Assembly: GCF_035975855.1 (NCBI RefSeq)
Contig: NZ_CP109055.1
Span: 10,416,001 to 10,480,000, forward strand
DNA length: 64,000 nt
Source of the DNA: Streptomyces sp. NBC_01304
GTDB taxonomy: Bacteria; Actinomycetota; Actinomycetes; Streptomycetales; Streptomycetaceae
Direction: 5' to 3'
This document shows, in pieces, positions 1 through 10,600 of this stretch. The notes beneath the pieces were generated by a model. That model made no database searches. It was given only the letters and a program-made list of their open reading frames with translations, and was not told the DNA's origin. A program made the translations under genes and the position numbers. Position 1 is the stretch's first letter, and every line of letters starts with the position of its first letter.

Positions 1-2
1 GC

Positions 3-3000
3 GCCGCCGACATCGCGGACTGGATGTACGAGGAGACCTGGGACCAACTCGCCACCCCCCGTACCGCCCCCGCCCTCGACGGCCACTGGCTCCTGGTGGC
101 CCCCGCGATCGCCCAGAGCCTCGCCGACACCGTCGCCGCCGCACTGACCGAGGCGGGCGCACGTGCGCATGTGCTCGCCGCAGGCTGCGACCGCACCACG
201 TACGCCACCCTGCTCGCGAACCTGAAGGGCACACTCGGCGACACCCCCTTCACCGGCGTCCTCGCCCTTACCCAGGCCGACGAGACCCCGCACCCGGACC
301 ACCCCGACACGACCACCGGTGCCGCCCAGACCCTCGCGCTCGTGCAGGCCCTCGGCGACGCCGCCGTACGCGCACCGCTGTGGCTCATCACCCGTGGCGC
401 GGTCCAGGCGTACGCGGATGACCACGCGCCGCGCCCCGAGCAGGCCGGCGCCTGGGGACTCGGCCACGTCGTCGCCCTGGAACACGCCAACCGCTGGGGC
501 GGCCTCATCGACCTCCCCGCCGACCCCGAGCAGGCAACCGCCGCAATGCAGCAGCTCGTTGCCGCCCTCGCGGCGCCGGGTGACCCGGAAGAGCACGTGG
601 CGCTGCGCCCCGCCGGCCGCTTCGTGCGCAGACTGCGCCGGGCCGCCCCCGAGACCGCCCTGCGCCCCTGGTCCCCGCGCGGCACCGTACTGATCACCGG
701 AGGCAGCGGAGCCCTCGCGGGCCATCTGGCACGCAGGCTCGCCGAGCACGGCGCCGAACACCTCGTCCTCGCATCCCGGCGCGGCCCCGACGCGGATGGC
801 GCCACCGCACTCACCGAAGCCCTCGAAGCGGCCGGAGCCCGCGTCACGCTCGCCTCCTGCGACGTCACCGACCGGGACCAACTGGCCGTGCTGATCGCCG
901 GGATCGACCGCGACGAGGCGCCGTTGCGCGCCGTCTTCCACACCGCGGGCACCCTCGACGACCGGCTGATCGACCGACTCGACACCGAAGCCCTCGCCGC
1001 GTCATCGGCACCCAAGCTGCGCGCCGCCAGGCTGCTGCACGAGGTCACCCTCGGCCACGACCTCGACGCCTTCGTCCTCTACTCCTCCGTCATCGGCGCA
1101 CTCGGCAACGTAGGACAGGCCAACTACGCCATGGCCAACACCGCACTCGACGCCCTGGCCGCGCAGCTCAGGGCCGAAGGACGACCGGCCCTGAGCATCG
1201 GGTGGGGCCCCTGGGCCGACGGCGGCATGACGCACGGCGCCGCCGAGACCCAACTGCGCCGCATCGGCCTCGCCCCCATGGCCGTCGACCGGGCCCTGAC
1301 CGCCCTCGACGCGGCGCTGGCGACGGGCCGTTCCACGGTGATCGCCCAGATCGACTGGGACCGGGCCGCCCCCACCTACACGGAGGGCAGGAACCGTCCG
1401 TTCCTGCGCGAGATACCGCAGGCACGCGCCGCACTGGAGCAGCACACCGCCGCAGCGTCGGACGCCGGGGCGAACCCCCTGCGCGAAACCCTCCTCGCCC
1501 TCGACGACCAGGACCGCGAGGCACAGCTGTGCGCCCTGCTCGCCGCCGAGGCCGCGGCCGTTCTCGGCGTGCGGAACCCCGAATCCCTGGACCCGGAGCG
1601 CGGGTTCAAGGATCTCGGCTTCGACTCGATGATGGCCGTGGACCTCGCCGAACGCGTTCAGCGGCGTACCGGCGTCAGCACTCCCAAGACCCTCATCTTC
1701 GACTGCCCCGACCTGCGCTCCGCCGCCCGGTGGCTGCTCGGCGAACTCGCTCCCGCACTCACTGCGGACGCCGCTACGGGGACGGATGTCGGTACGGGGA
1801 CGGATGTCGGTACGCGTACGGATGTCGGTACGCGTGCGGGGGACGCCTCGACGAGTCGGCGTGGCGACGAGCCCCTGGCCATGGTCGGCGTCGGCCTGCG
1901 CATGCCCGGTGAGGCCCATGACCTCGAAAGCCTCTGGCAGGTGCTCGCCGAAGGCCGCGACACGGTCGCGACCGTTCCGGCCGACCGGTTCGACATCAAC
2001 TCCTTCTACGACCCCGACCCGGACGCCGAGGGCAGGACGTACGCCCGGCATGCCTCCTTCCTCGGCGACGTAGCCTCGTTCGACGCGTCGTTCTTCGGCA
2101 TCAGCCCGCGCGAGGCCGAACCGATGGACCCCCAGCACCGCCTGCTCCTCGAAGCGGCCTGGAACTCCCTGGAGCACGCCGGCATCCGCCCGCGCGACCT
2201 GCGCGACTCCCGCACCGGCGTCTTCGTCGGCGCGGGCGAGGGCGAGTACGGCAAGTACCGCCGCACCTCCGCCCCGGACACGTACACCCTGACCGGCGCC
2301 CTCTCCAGCTTCAACGCCGGCCGGCTCTCCTACCACCTGGGCCTCCAGGGCCCCGCCCTGTCCATCGACACGGCTTGCTCGTCCTCCCTGGTCGCCCTGC
2401 ACCTCGCCTGCGAGGCCCTGCGCAACGACGAGTGCGAACTCGCCCTCGCGGGCGGCGTCCAAGTACTCGCCGATCCCGGCATGTTCGTGGCGCTCAGCCG
2501 CTCGCACGCCCTGTCGCCCGACGGCCGCAGCAAGACCTTCTCCGCCGACGCCGACGGATACGGGCGCGGCGAGGGCGTCGGCGTCATCGCCGTCATGCGC
2601 CTGTCCGACGCGATCGCCCAGGGCCGGAACATCCTCGGCGTCATCCGCGCCACTGCCGTCAACCACGACGGCGCCAGCAGCGGCATCACCGCGCCCAACG
2701 GCACCTCCCAGCAGAAGGTCATCCGCGCCGCGCTGCGGTCGGCCGGACTGGCCGCCACGGACGTCGACTACGTCGAGTGCCACGGCACCGGAACGTCCCT
2801 CGGCGACCCGATCGAGGTCCAGGCCCTCGACGCCGTCTACGGCAAGGGCCGGGAGCCCGGCCGGGAACTCGGGATCGGCACCGCGAAGAGCGTCGTCGGC
2901 CACCTGGAGTCGGCCGCCGGCATCGCCGGAGTCTGCAAGATGCTCGCCTCCTTCCAGCACGACGCCCTGCCGGCCACGCTGCGCAGCACACCGCGCAACC

Positions 3001-6000
3001 CCAACATCGCGTGGGACGACCTCTCGGTGCACGTCGTCGACGAACTCACGCCCTGGGCGCGGACGGAGGGGCGTCCGCGTCGCGCCGGCGTGTCGTCGTT
3101 CGGGCTCAGCGGTACGAACGCCCACGTGATCGTGGAGGAGCCGCCGGTCCGCGAGGCGAGCGGGGTCGGGGCCGATGCCGTGCCCTCGGCGGGGTCGGGC
3201 CCGGTGCCGGTGGTGGTGTCCGGGCAGGGCGAGCAGGCGCTGCGTGAGCAGGCGGGGCGTTGGGCGTCGTGGCTGGAGGGCCGGGAGGACATCTCGCCGG
3301 CCGATGTGGCGTTGACGGCGGCTCGGCATCGCTCGCATTTGGAGTCGCGGGCGAGTGTCGTGGCTTCGGATCTGGCCGGTCTGGTGGCGGGGCTGCGGTC
3401 GGTGGCTGAGGGGCGGGCTGATGATGCGGTGGTGACGGGGGTGGCTGCTCGGCGTGGCCGGGTGGTGTTTGTCTATCCGGGTCAGGGTTCGCAGTGGGTG
3501 GGGATGGGGCGTGAACTTCTCGCTGAGAGTGAGGTGTTCGCGGCCACGATCGATGCGTGTGATGCGGCGCTCGCGCCGTTCACGGGTTGGTCGGTGCGTG
3601 AGGTGTTGGCGGGGGAGGAGGGTGATCATCCGCCGTTCGACCGGGTGGATGTGGTGCAGCCTGCGCTGTTCGCGATGGGTGTGGGCCTGTCGGCGTTGTG
3701 GCGGTCGTTGGGGGTGGAACCGGCTGCCGTTGTCGGTCATTCGCAGGGCGAGGTTGTTGCCGGTGTGGTGAGCGGTGCTCTCACTTTGGAGCAGGGGGCG
3801 CAGATCGTGGCCCGTCGCTCCAAGGCGGTCCTTGCGTGCGCCGGTCAGGGTGGGATGGCGTTGATCGAGCGTCCTGTGGCGCAGGTTGAGGAGTTCCTGG
3901 CCCCGTACGGTGATGCGCTGTCGGTGGCGGCGGTGAACACGGCTGGTTCGACGGTGATTTCGGGTCAGGCTGCAGAGCTGGACGCGCTGGTGGCGGATCT
4001 TCAGGCGCAGGATGTGTACGCCCGGAAGATCAACGTGGATTACGCGTCGCACAACGCCCAGATGGACCCGTTGTTGCCTGCCCTCGCGGAGGACTTCGCG
4101 GGCATCGTGCCCAGGGCCACGGACATCGCCTTCTACTCGACGGTGACCGGCCAGATCGCGGAGGGTGCGGAGCTGGACGGCGCGTACTGGTGCCGCAACC
4201 TCCGTGAGCGGGTCCGCTTCGACCAGGCGCTGACCCGGCTCCTGGAGGACCGGCACACGGTCTTCGTGGAAATGTCCGCACACCCGGTCCTGTCCATGCC
4301 GCTCACGGACGGCAGCGCCGAGCACGGCGGCATCGTCGTCGGCTCCCTCGCCCGCGACAAGGGCGACAGGGCCCAACTCCTGCGCAACGTAGGCCTGTTG
4401 CACACCCAAGGCCACACCATCGACTGGGACCGCGTCCTGAACACCGGCCCGGAAATGACCCCGGCCCTGGTCCCGCTCCCCACCTACGCCTTCCAACGCG
4501 AGCACTACTGGACCGACGCCCCCAGGCCCACCGGCGACGCCACATCCCTCGGCATGGACTCCTCGCCGCACCAGTGGCTGGGGGCCGTCACCCCGCTCGC
4601 CGACGGGGACAGCCATCTCCTCACCGGGCGCCTCTCCCGCGACGACCACCCGTGGCTGGACGACCACGTGCTCTTCGGCGAGACAGTCGTCCCCGGCACC
4701 GGCCTGCTGGAGCTCGCGACCGCCGCCGCCCACGAGGTCGACGCGGCGGGCGTCGCCGAGCTGACCCTGGCCGAACCGTTGGTGATCAATGAGGCGGTAC
4801 GTCTCCAGATCACCGTGGGAGCGTCCACGGACGGCCGCCGCCCGCTCACGATCCACAGCCGCCCGGAGAGCTCCCGTGAGGCCTGGACCCGGCACGCGAG
4901 CGGTGAACTCTTCGACTCGGCGGCCGACGTTCCCGCCGCCGGGGGCACCACCGGGGCCGGGGCCGACGCCTTCGCCGAACTGGCGCAGTGGCCGGTATCC
5001 GGTGCCGAACAGGTCCAACTGGGCGGAATCTACGACCGGTTCGGCGCCCAGGGCATCGACTACGGCCCCACTTTCCGCGGCCTGACCGAACTGTGGCGCA
5101 AGGGCAACTCCGCCTACGGCCTCGTACGCCTCCCGGAACCGGGCGCGGGCGCCGACTACAACGTGCACCCGGCACTCCTCGACACCGCCCTGCACGTGAT
5201 GAAGGGCGTCACGGCAGGTCAGCAGGAACCCGACGGGGCGCTGTTGCCCTTCGAGTGGAGCGACGTGCGGCTGTACGCCGCGGGCAGCGGCGAGCTGCGG
5301 ATCCGGATCGACGTCGAGCCCGCGCCCTCCGAAGCCGGACAGTCGATCAAGGCCTGGGCCGTCGACGCGGCCGGTGAGCCCGTCGTACGGATCGGCGGAC
5401 TGCATCTGCGCCGGGCCACGGCGGACCAGCTGCGGGCCGCGCTCACCCCCGGCGCCGACGACCTGCACCGGCTCGCGTTCACCCCGCTCCCGGCCGCCGC
5501 GCCCGGTGCGGGTGCCACGGCGGACATCCTGCTCAACGGCACGGGACAGTTCGCGGCCGCCCTCGGCGCCGAGCACCTGACCGCGCTGGACGCGCTCACG
5601 GCGAGGCTCGACGCGGGCACGACCGCCCCCGCCCGGATCGTCGTCGACATGACGGGCCGGCCGCCCTTCTACAGCGCGCCCGAAGCCGCGTACAACGCCA
5701 CGGAACACGCACTCGCCCTGCTCCAGGGCCTGCTCGCCGACGAGCGCCTCGCGTCGACGGAGCTCGTCTGGGTCACCCGGGGCAGCGTCGCCGCGGCCGA
5801 CGACGACCAGCTCGACGGCCTGCCGTACGCACCGCTGTGGGGACTGCTCCGCTGTGCGCGCGCCGAACACGACGAGCGCACCCTGCGTCTGGTGGACCTC
5901 GGCCCGGACGACGCCGACCGGGAGCTGCTGCCCACCGCCGTCGCCACCACCGGCGAACCGGAAATCGCGGTACGCGAGGGCCAGTTGCTGACCGCCCGCC

Positions 6001-7352
6001 TCGTCCGCGCCGACGCGGCGCAGCAGGACAATGCCGTACGCTCCCTCGACCCGCAGGGCACGGTCCTCATCACCGGGGGCACCGGCGAGCTCGGCCGGGA
6101 AGTGGCCCGGCACCTGGTGCGCCGCCACGGCGTCCGGCACCTCGTCCTCACCTCGCGGCGCGGCGCCGAAGCCCCCGGCGCCACGGAACTCGTCCGGCAA
6201 CTCACCGACGAGGGCGCCGAATCCGTACGCGTCGAAGCCTGCGACGCGGCCCGCCGCGACCAGCTCGCCAAGGTCCTCGCCCTCGCCGGGCCCGACCGTC
6301 CCTGGACCGCGGTCCTGCACCTCGCCGGCATCTTGGACGACGGCGTCGTGGTCGCCCAGACCGCGGACCGCCTCGACCGGGTGATGGCGCCGAAGGTGCG
6401 GGGCGCCTGCTACCTGGCCGAGCTGACCGCGGAACTCGACCTCGCGGCCCTCATGTTCTTCTCGTCCGCGGCCGGCACCGTCGGCACCGCGGGCCAGAGC
6501 GTGTACGCCGCCGCTAACACCTATCTCGACGCCTTCGCGGCACGCCTGCGGGCCCAGGGCCGCCCCGCCGCCAGCCTCGCCTGGGGCCTGTGGCAGCAGG
6601 CCGGCATCGGCCTCACCGCGGACCTCGGCCGGACCGAGATCGAGCGGCTCCGCAGGCAGGGCATCGCCCCGCTGCCGTTCGACACCGGCCTGCGGCTGCT
6701 CGACGCCGTACTCGCCCGCCCCGCCGACAACTTCGTACCGGCAAAGCTCGATCTGCGTGCCGCCCAGCGGGAGTTGGACCAGGGACGTGACGCTCCCGCC
6801 CTGTTCCGGGCCCTCGTGAAGCCCCCGCTGCGCCGGGCGGGCGGCGCAGCCACCGAACAGCGCTCCTTGCGCGACCAGCTGCTCGCCACCGCGCCCGACC
6901 GGCGTCAGGAGCAGGCGACGGACCTGGTGCTGCGCGAAGTCGCCGCCGTGCTCGGCCTCGCGGGCGCCGGGGCGCTCGCCCCGGACCAGGTTCTCAAGGA
7001 GCTCGGCCTCGACTCGCTGATGGCGGTGGAGCTGCGCCGCCGCCTGTCCGCGGCGACCGGCCTCTCGCTGCCCGCGACGCTGGCCTTCGACCACCCGACG
7101 CCCGAGCACATCGCCCGGCTGATCATCGGCAAGATGGACCTGCCGACGGGCATCGGTACGACCGCCGCTGCGGGTGTCGGCGGGGCGACCGGATCCGGTG
7201 CTGCCGGGGCCGCCGCCGGGTCCGACGGACTCGCTGAGATCGCGGGCGCCGCCGGTGCGCAGCAGCAGCCGCAGGACGAGCGGTCGGTCGACGAACTCAG
7301 CGCGGAACTCGACGCGTTCCTGGCGGAGGCCGGCATCGACGGCCTCGACTGA
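3..7352 (+). CDS. Modular type I polyketide synthase, 5'-truncated: KR-ACP / KS-AT-DH-KR-ACP
   Basis: The reading frame is open from base 3, so the true start lies upstream of the window. Numbering from the Met codon at 24: the tail of one module has a KR (NADPH motif near residue 220; LDD motif, B-type; catalytic Ser and Tyr present) and an ACP with its phosphopantetheine Ser at about 535 in GFDSM. A full module follows: KS from about 615 (DTACSSS Cys785, HGTGT, VGH), AT (GHSQGE Ser1240; YASH at 1340, the methylmalonyl-CoA signature), DH (His1548 in HxxxGxxxxP, second-half D in LLDTALH), KR (from about 2012, LDD) and ACP (GLDSL, Ser2331). The last 25 residues are an acidic helical docking tail. 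The first KR and this KS differ in style from every later module (DWMYEETW linker, PMDPQHR, VGHLESAAG), suggesting mosaic ancestry. Domain order is seen; extender choice and KR stereochemistry come from family rules. Confidence 0.97.
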   Translation, partial: AADIADWMYEETWDQLATPRTAPALDGHWLLVAPAIAQSLADTVAAALTEAGARAHVLAAGCDRTTYATLLANLKGTLGDTPFTGVLALTQADETPHPDHPDTTTGAAQTLALVQALGDAAVRAPLWLITRGAVQAYADDHAPRPEQAGAWGLGHVVALEHANRWGGLIDLPADPEQATAAMQQLVAALAAPGDPEEHVALRPAGRFVRRLRRAAPETALRPWSPRGTVLITGGSGALAGHLARRLAEHGAEHLVLASRRGPDADGATALTEALEAAGARVTLASCDVTDRDQLAVLIAGIDRDEAPLRAVFHTAGTLDDRLIDRLDTEALAASSAPKLRAARLLHEVTLGHDLDAFVLYSSVIGALGNVGQANYAMANTALDALAAQLRAEGRPALSIGWGPWADGGMTHGAAETQLRRIGLAPMAVDRALTALDAALATGRSTVIAQIDWDRAAPTYTEGRNRPFLREIPQARAALEQHTAAASDAGANPLRETLLALDDQDREAQLCALLAAEAAAVLGVRNPESLDPERGFKDLGFDSMMAVDLAERVQRRTGVSTPKTLIFDCPDLRSAARWLLGELAPALTADAATGTDVGTGTDVGTRTDVGTRAGDASTSRRGDEPLAMVGVGLRMPGEAHDLESLWQVLAEGRDTVATVPADRFDINSFYDPDPDAEGRTYARHASFLGDVASFDASFFGISPREAEPMDPQHRLLLEAAWNSLEHAGIRPRDLRDSRTGVFVGAGEGEYGKYRRTSAPDTYTLTGALSSFNAGRLSYHLGLQGPALSIDTACSSSLVALHLACEALRNDECELALAGGVQVLADPGMFVALSRSHALSPDGRSKTFSADADGYGRGEGVGVIAVMRLSDAIAQGRNILGVIRATAVNHDGASSGITAPNGTSQQKVIRAALRSAGLAATDVDYVECHGTGTSLGDPIEVQALDAVYGKGREPGRELGIGTAKSVVGHLESAAGIAGVCKMLASFQHDALPATLRSTPRNPNIAWDDLSVHVVDELTPWARTEGRPRRAGVSSFGLSGTNAHVIVEEPPVREASGVGADAVPSAGSGPVPVVVSGQGEQALREQAGRWASWLEGREDISPADVALTAARHRSHLESRASVVASDLAGLVAGLRSVAEGRADDAVVTGVAARRGRVVFVYPGQGSQWVGMGRELLAESEVFAATIDACDAALAPFTGWSVREVLAGEEGDHPPFDRVDVVQPALFAMGVGLSALWRSLGVEPAAVVGHSQGEVVAGVVSGALTLEQGAQIVARRSKAVLACAGQGGMALIERPVAQVEEFLAPYGDALSVAAVNTAGSTVISGQAAELDALVADLQAQDVYARKINVDYASHNAQMDPLLPALAEDFAGIVPRATDIAFYSTVTGQIAEGAELDGAYWCRNLRERVRFDQALTRLLEDRHTVFVEMSAHPVLSMPLTDGSAEHGGIVVGSLARDKGDRAQLLRNVGLLHTQGHTIDWDRVLNTGPEMTPALVPLPTYAFQREHYWTDAPRPTGDATSLGMDSSPHQWLGAVTPLADGDSHLLTGRLSRDDHPWLDDHVLFGETVVPGTGLLELATAAAHEVDAAGVAELTLAEPLVINEAVRLQITVGASTDGRRPLTIHSRPESSREAWTRHASGELFDSAADVPAAGGTTGAGADAFAELAQWPVSGAEQVQLGGIYDRFGAQGIDYGPTFRGLTELWRKGNSAYGLVRLPEPGAGADYNVHPALLDTALHVMKGVTAGQQEPDGALLPFEWSDVRLYAAGSGELRIRIDVEPAPSEAGQSIKAWAVDAAGEPVVRIGGLHLRRATADQLRAALTPGADDLHRLAFTPLPAAAPGAGATADILLNGTGQFAAALGAEHLTALDALTARLDAGTTAPARIVVDMTGRPPFYSAPEAAYNATEHALALLQGLLADERLASTELVWVTRGSVAAADDDQLDGLPYAPLWGLLRCARAEHDERTLRLVDLGPDDADRELLPTAVATTGEPEIAVREGQLLTARLVRADAAQQDNAVRSLDPQGTVLITGGTGELGREVARHLVRRHGVRHLVLTSRRGAEAPGATELVRQLTDEGAESVRVEACDAARRDQLAKVLALAGPDRPWTAVLHLAGILDDGVVVAQTADRLDRVMAPKVRGACYLAELTAELDLAALMFFSSAAGTVGTAGQSVYAAANTYLDAFAARLRAQGRPAASLAWGLWQQAGIGLTADLGRTEIERLRRQGIAPLPFDTGLRLLDAVLARPADNFVPAKLDLRAAQRELDQGRDAPALFRALVKPPLRRAGGAATEQRSLRDQLLATAPDRRQEQATDLVLREVAAVLGLAGAGALAPDQVLKELGLDSLMAVELRRRLSAATGLSLPATLAFDHPTPEHIARLIIGKMDLPTGIGTTAAAGVGGATGSGAAGAAAGSDGLAEIAGAAGAQQQPQDERSVDELSAELDAFLAEAGIDGLD
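1773..1844 (+). repeat. 18-bp tandem repeat (four units) in an ACP-KS linker
   Basis: Four consecutive 18-bp units (1773-1790, 1791-1808, 1809-1826, 1827-1844; the last is degenerate) encode repeated Gly-Thr-Asp-Val-Gly-Thr hexapeptides between the ACP and KS of the first PKS gene. The repeat keeps frame and lies outside folded domains, so it probably changes linker length without destroying function. It is a likely slippage hotspot. Confidence 0.9.
3971..4514 (+). repeat. AT-domain homogenised block, copy 1
   Basis: By eye this 544-bp stretch, covering the C-terminal half of the methylmalonyl-type AT, is identical to 9818-10361 in the next PKS gene (constant offset 5847, no indels seen). 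Similar but imperfect identity extends upstream to about 3314. Homology stops abruptly after the Y-W-T motif ending the AT. Recent intra-cluster gene conversion or duplication is the natural explanation (inference). Confidence 0.92.
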
Positions 7353-7361
7353 GACGACGCT

Positions 7362-7380
7362 CTCGGCGGCCTCCGCCGAG
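7362..7380 (+). terminator. Small GC hairpin after first PKS gene
   Basis: Perfect 8-bp stem (7362-7369 with 7373-7380) and 3-nt loop, starting 10 bases after the PKS stop codon. It precedes a second, stronger hairpin at 7418-7444. There is no U-tract, as is common in GC-rich actinomycetes. Confidence 0.5.
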
Positions 7381-7417
7381 GCGCGACGACACCGCCCCGC
7401 CACCTTCCGGCCCCGGA

Positions 7418-7444
7418 GCCCCCGCCTCGACACGAGGCGGGGGC
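7418..7444 (+). terminator. 12-bp GC hairpin between PKS genes
   Basis: Perfect 12-bp stem (7418-7429 with 7433-7444) and a 3-nt loop, in the 258-bp gap between the first and second PKS genes. It could terminate or attenuate transcription, or protect the 3' end. If it terminates fully, the second PKS gene needs its own promoter in 7445-7605, where I see no clear -35/-10 pair. Confidence 0.65.
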
Positions 7445-7610
7445 CTTCGGCATGCCTGCCGCACCTCCAGATGCCTTCGACCCTTGCTCAAGCGGTTCCG
7501 CTTTGGATGGTCGGGACCCTGATCTGCCCGTCCGGGGCAGCCCACACGTCGACTACGGCCGCTTCATGAGACCGCTGCTCGGTCGCGCGCCGGTCGCGCA
7601 GAAAGGCTCG

Positions 7611-10600
7611 ATGGTGTCGAACTCGCATCAAGACCGGATGGAAGCAGCCCTCCCCGCGATCCGCGCCCTGCAGAAGCGCGCGGCCGACCTCGAGGCCCAG
7701 CGGGTGGAACCGATCGCCGTGGTGGCGATGGCCTGCCGGCTGCCGGGCGGGATCGACACACCCGAGGGCTTCTGGGAGCTCCTTGCCTCGGGCGGCGACG
7801 CGATCGGTGGTCTCCCGGAGCGCTGGAAGAGCCTCGACCTGTTCGACCCGGACCCGGACGCCGTCGGCAAGAGCTACTCCCGACAGGGCGGATTCCTCGA
7901 CGACATCGAGCACTTCGACGCCTCGTTCTTCGGCATCAGCCCGCGCGAGGCCATGTCGATGGACCCGCAGCAGCGGCTGATTCTCGAGGCCTCCTGGGAA
8001 GCGCTGGAACGGGCGGGCATCAGGCCCGACACGCTCAACGAGTCCCGCACGGGCGTCTACCTGGGCACCATGGGCTCCGACTACGGCGATCTGGGCCGCG
8101 ACCTGGACGCCCTCGACGGCTATGTCAGCACCGGCAAGGCAAGCAGCGTCCTGTCCGGCCGAGTCTCGTACGCACTGGGTCTCCAGGGCCCGGCCGTCAC
8201 CGTCGACACGGCCTGCTCGTCCTCCCTGGTCTCCCTGCACCTGGCCGTGCAGGCCCTGCGTCAGCGCGAGTGCGAACTCGCCCTCGCCGGCGGCGTCACC
8301 CTGATGAGCGCCCCCACCCTCTTCGTGGAGTTCTCCCGCCTCAAGGCCATGGCCCCGGACGGGCGTTGCAAGTCCTTCTCGGCCGACGCCGACGGCGCGG
8401 GCTGGGCCGAGGGCGTCGGCATGCTGGTCCTCAAGCGGCTCTCGGTCGCCGAGCGCGACGGCGACCGGATCCTCGCCGTCGTCCGGGGCAGCGCCGTGAA
8501 CCAGGACGGCCGCAGCCAGGGCCTGACCGCCCCCAACGGCCCCTCCCAGCAGCGCGTCATCGAAGAAGCCCTCACCGCCGCCCGACTGACCCCCGCCGAC
8601 ATCGACGCCATCGAGGCGCACGGCACCGGTACGTCGCTGGGCGACCCGATCGAAGCGGGCGCCCTCGCCGAGGTGTTCGGCTCCGCACGCGACACCGGCC
8701 GGCCGGTCTACCTGGGCTCCTCGAAGTCGAACATCGGGCACACCCAGGCCGCCGCAGGCGTGGTCGGCGTGATCAAGACGATCCTGTCCCTGCAGCACGA
8801 GACGCTGCCCAAGACCCTGCACGCCGACGAGCCGAGCGCCCTGGTCGAGTGGGAGACCAGCGGCCTCGCTCTCCTCCAGGACGCCACGCCATGGACACGG
8901 ACGGAGGGCCGTCCGCGTCGCGCCGGCGTCTCGTCGTTCGGCCTCAGCGGTACGAACGCGCACGTCATCGTCGAAGAGCCCCCGACGGCCCCGGCCGCCG
9001 AGGCCGACGACACCGAGCAGACCGCACCGCCCGCGCAGCTGCCCGTTCCTGTGCCGGTCGTGGTGTCGGGCGCGAGTGAGGGTGCGTTGCGGGCACAGGC
9101 GGGGCGCTGGGCGTCCTGGCTGGAGGGCCGCACCGATGTGCCGCTCGCTGACATCGCCGTGACGGCGGCTCGGCATCGCTCGCATTTGGAGTCGCGGGCG
9201 AGCGTGCTGGCGGGTTCGGTCGAGGAGTTGGTGGCGGGGCTGCGGTCGGTGGCTGAGGGGCGGGCTGATGATGCGGTGGTGACGGGGGCGGCTGCTCGGC
9301 GTGGCCGGGTGGTGTTCGTGTATCCGGGTCAGGGTTCGCAGTGGGTGGGGATGGGGCGTGAACTCCTCGCCGAGGGTGGGGTGTTCGCGGCGACGATCGA
9401 TGCGTGTGATGCGGCGCTCGCGCCGTTTACGGGTTGGTCGGTGCGTGAGGTGTTGGCGGGGGAGGAGGGCGATCACCCGCCGTTCGACCGGGTGGATGTG
9501 GTCCAGCCTGCTCTGTTCGCGATGGGTGTGGGCCTGTCCGCGCTCTGGCGGTCGCTGGGTGTGGAACCGGCTGCTGTTGTCGGTCATTCGCAGGGCGAGG
9601 TCGTTGCCGGTGTGGTGAGCGGTGCTCTCACTTTGGAGCAGGGGGCGCAGATCGTGGCGCGTCGCTCGCACGCGGTCCTCGCGTGTGCAGGGCAGGGCGG
9701 GATGGCGTTGATCGAGCGTCCTGTGGCCCAAGTCGAGGAGTTCCTGGCTCCTTACGGTGATGCGTTGTCGGTGGCGGCGGTGAACACGGCTGGTTCGACG
9801 GTGATTTCGGGTCAGGCCGCAGAGCTGGACGCGCTGGTGGCGGATCTTCAGGCGCAGGATGTGTACGCCCGGAAGATCAACGTGGATTACGCGTCGCACA
9901 ACGCCCAGATGGACCCGTTGTTGCCTGCCCTCGCGGAGGACTTCGCGGGCATCGTGCCCAGGGCCACGGACATCGCCTTCTACTCGACGGTGACCGGCCA
10001 GATCGCGGAGGGTGCGGAGCTGGACGGCGCGTACTGGTGCCGCAACCTCCGTGAGCGGGTCCGCTTCGACCAGGCGCTGACCCGGCTCCTGGAGGACCGG
10101 CACACGGTCTTCGTGGAAATGTCCGCACACCCGGTCCTGTCCATGCCGCTCACGGACGGCAGCGCCGAGCACGGCGGCATCGTCGTCGGCTCCCTCGCCC
10201 GCGACAAGGGCGACAGGGCCCAACTCCTGCGCAACGTAGGCCTGTTGCACACCCAAGGCCACACCATCGACTGGGACCGCGTCCTGAACACCGGCCCGGA
10301 AATGACCCCGGCCCTGGTCCCGCTCCCCACCTACGCCTTCCAACGCGAGCACTACTGGACCCAGCCCGCCAAGAACACCGGCGACGTCCGTTCCTTCGGC
10401 CTGCACGGGGCGGAGCACCCCTGGCTGGGTGCGCTCACCATGACCGCCGGCGACGAGGGGCATCTGTTCACCGGACGCATCTCGCTCATCGAGCAGCCGT
10501 GGCTCAAGGAGCACGCGGTCCACGGCACCGTCCTCGTCCCCGGCACCGGACTGCTCGAACTCGCCCTCACCGCCGCCGATCACGTCGGCGCCGCGGGCGT

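Noticed and set aside
1002..7433. Very long antisense open frame opposite the first PKS gene
   Set aside because: Long antisense frames are common in GC-rich DNA with strong codon-position bias. The translation is low-complexity and unlike any family, while the plus strand has clear PKS domains. The same holds for antisense frames at 7488-14165, 22070-30913, 33135-36644 and 40872-43988.
7452..7610. Upstream ATG at 7452 as the start of the second PKS gene
   Set aside because: It sits directly after a 12-bp hairpin with no RBS and adds a leader without docking-domain character. ATG 7611 has AGAAAGG and begins a normal coiled-coil docking segment.
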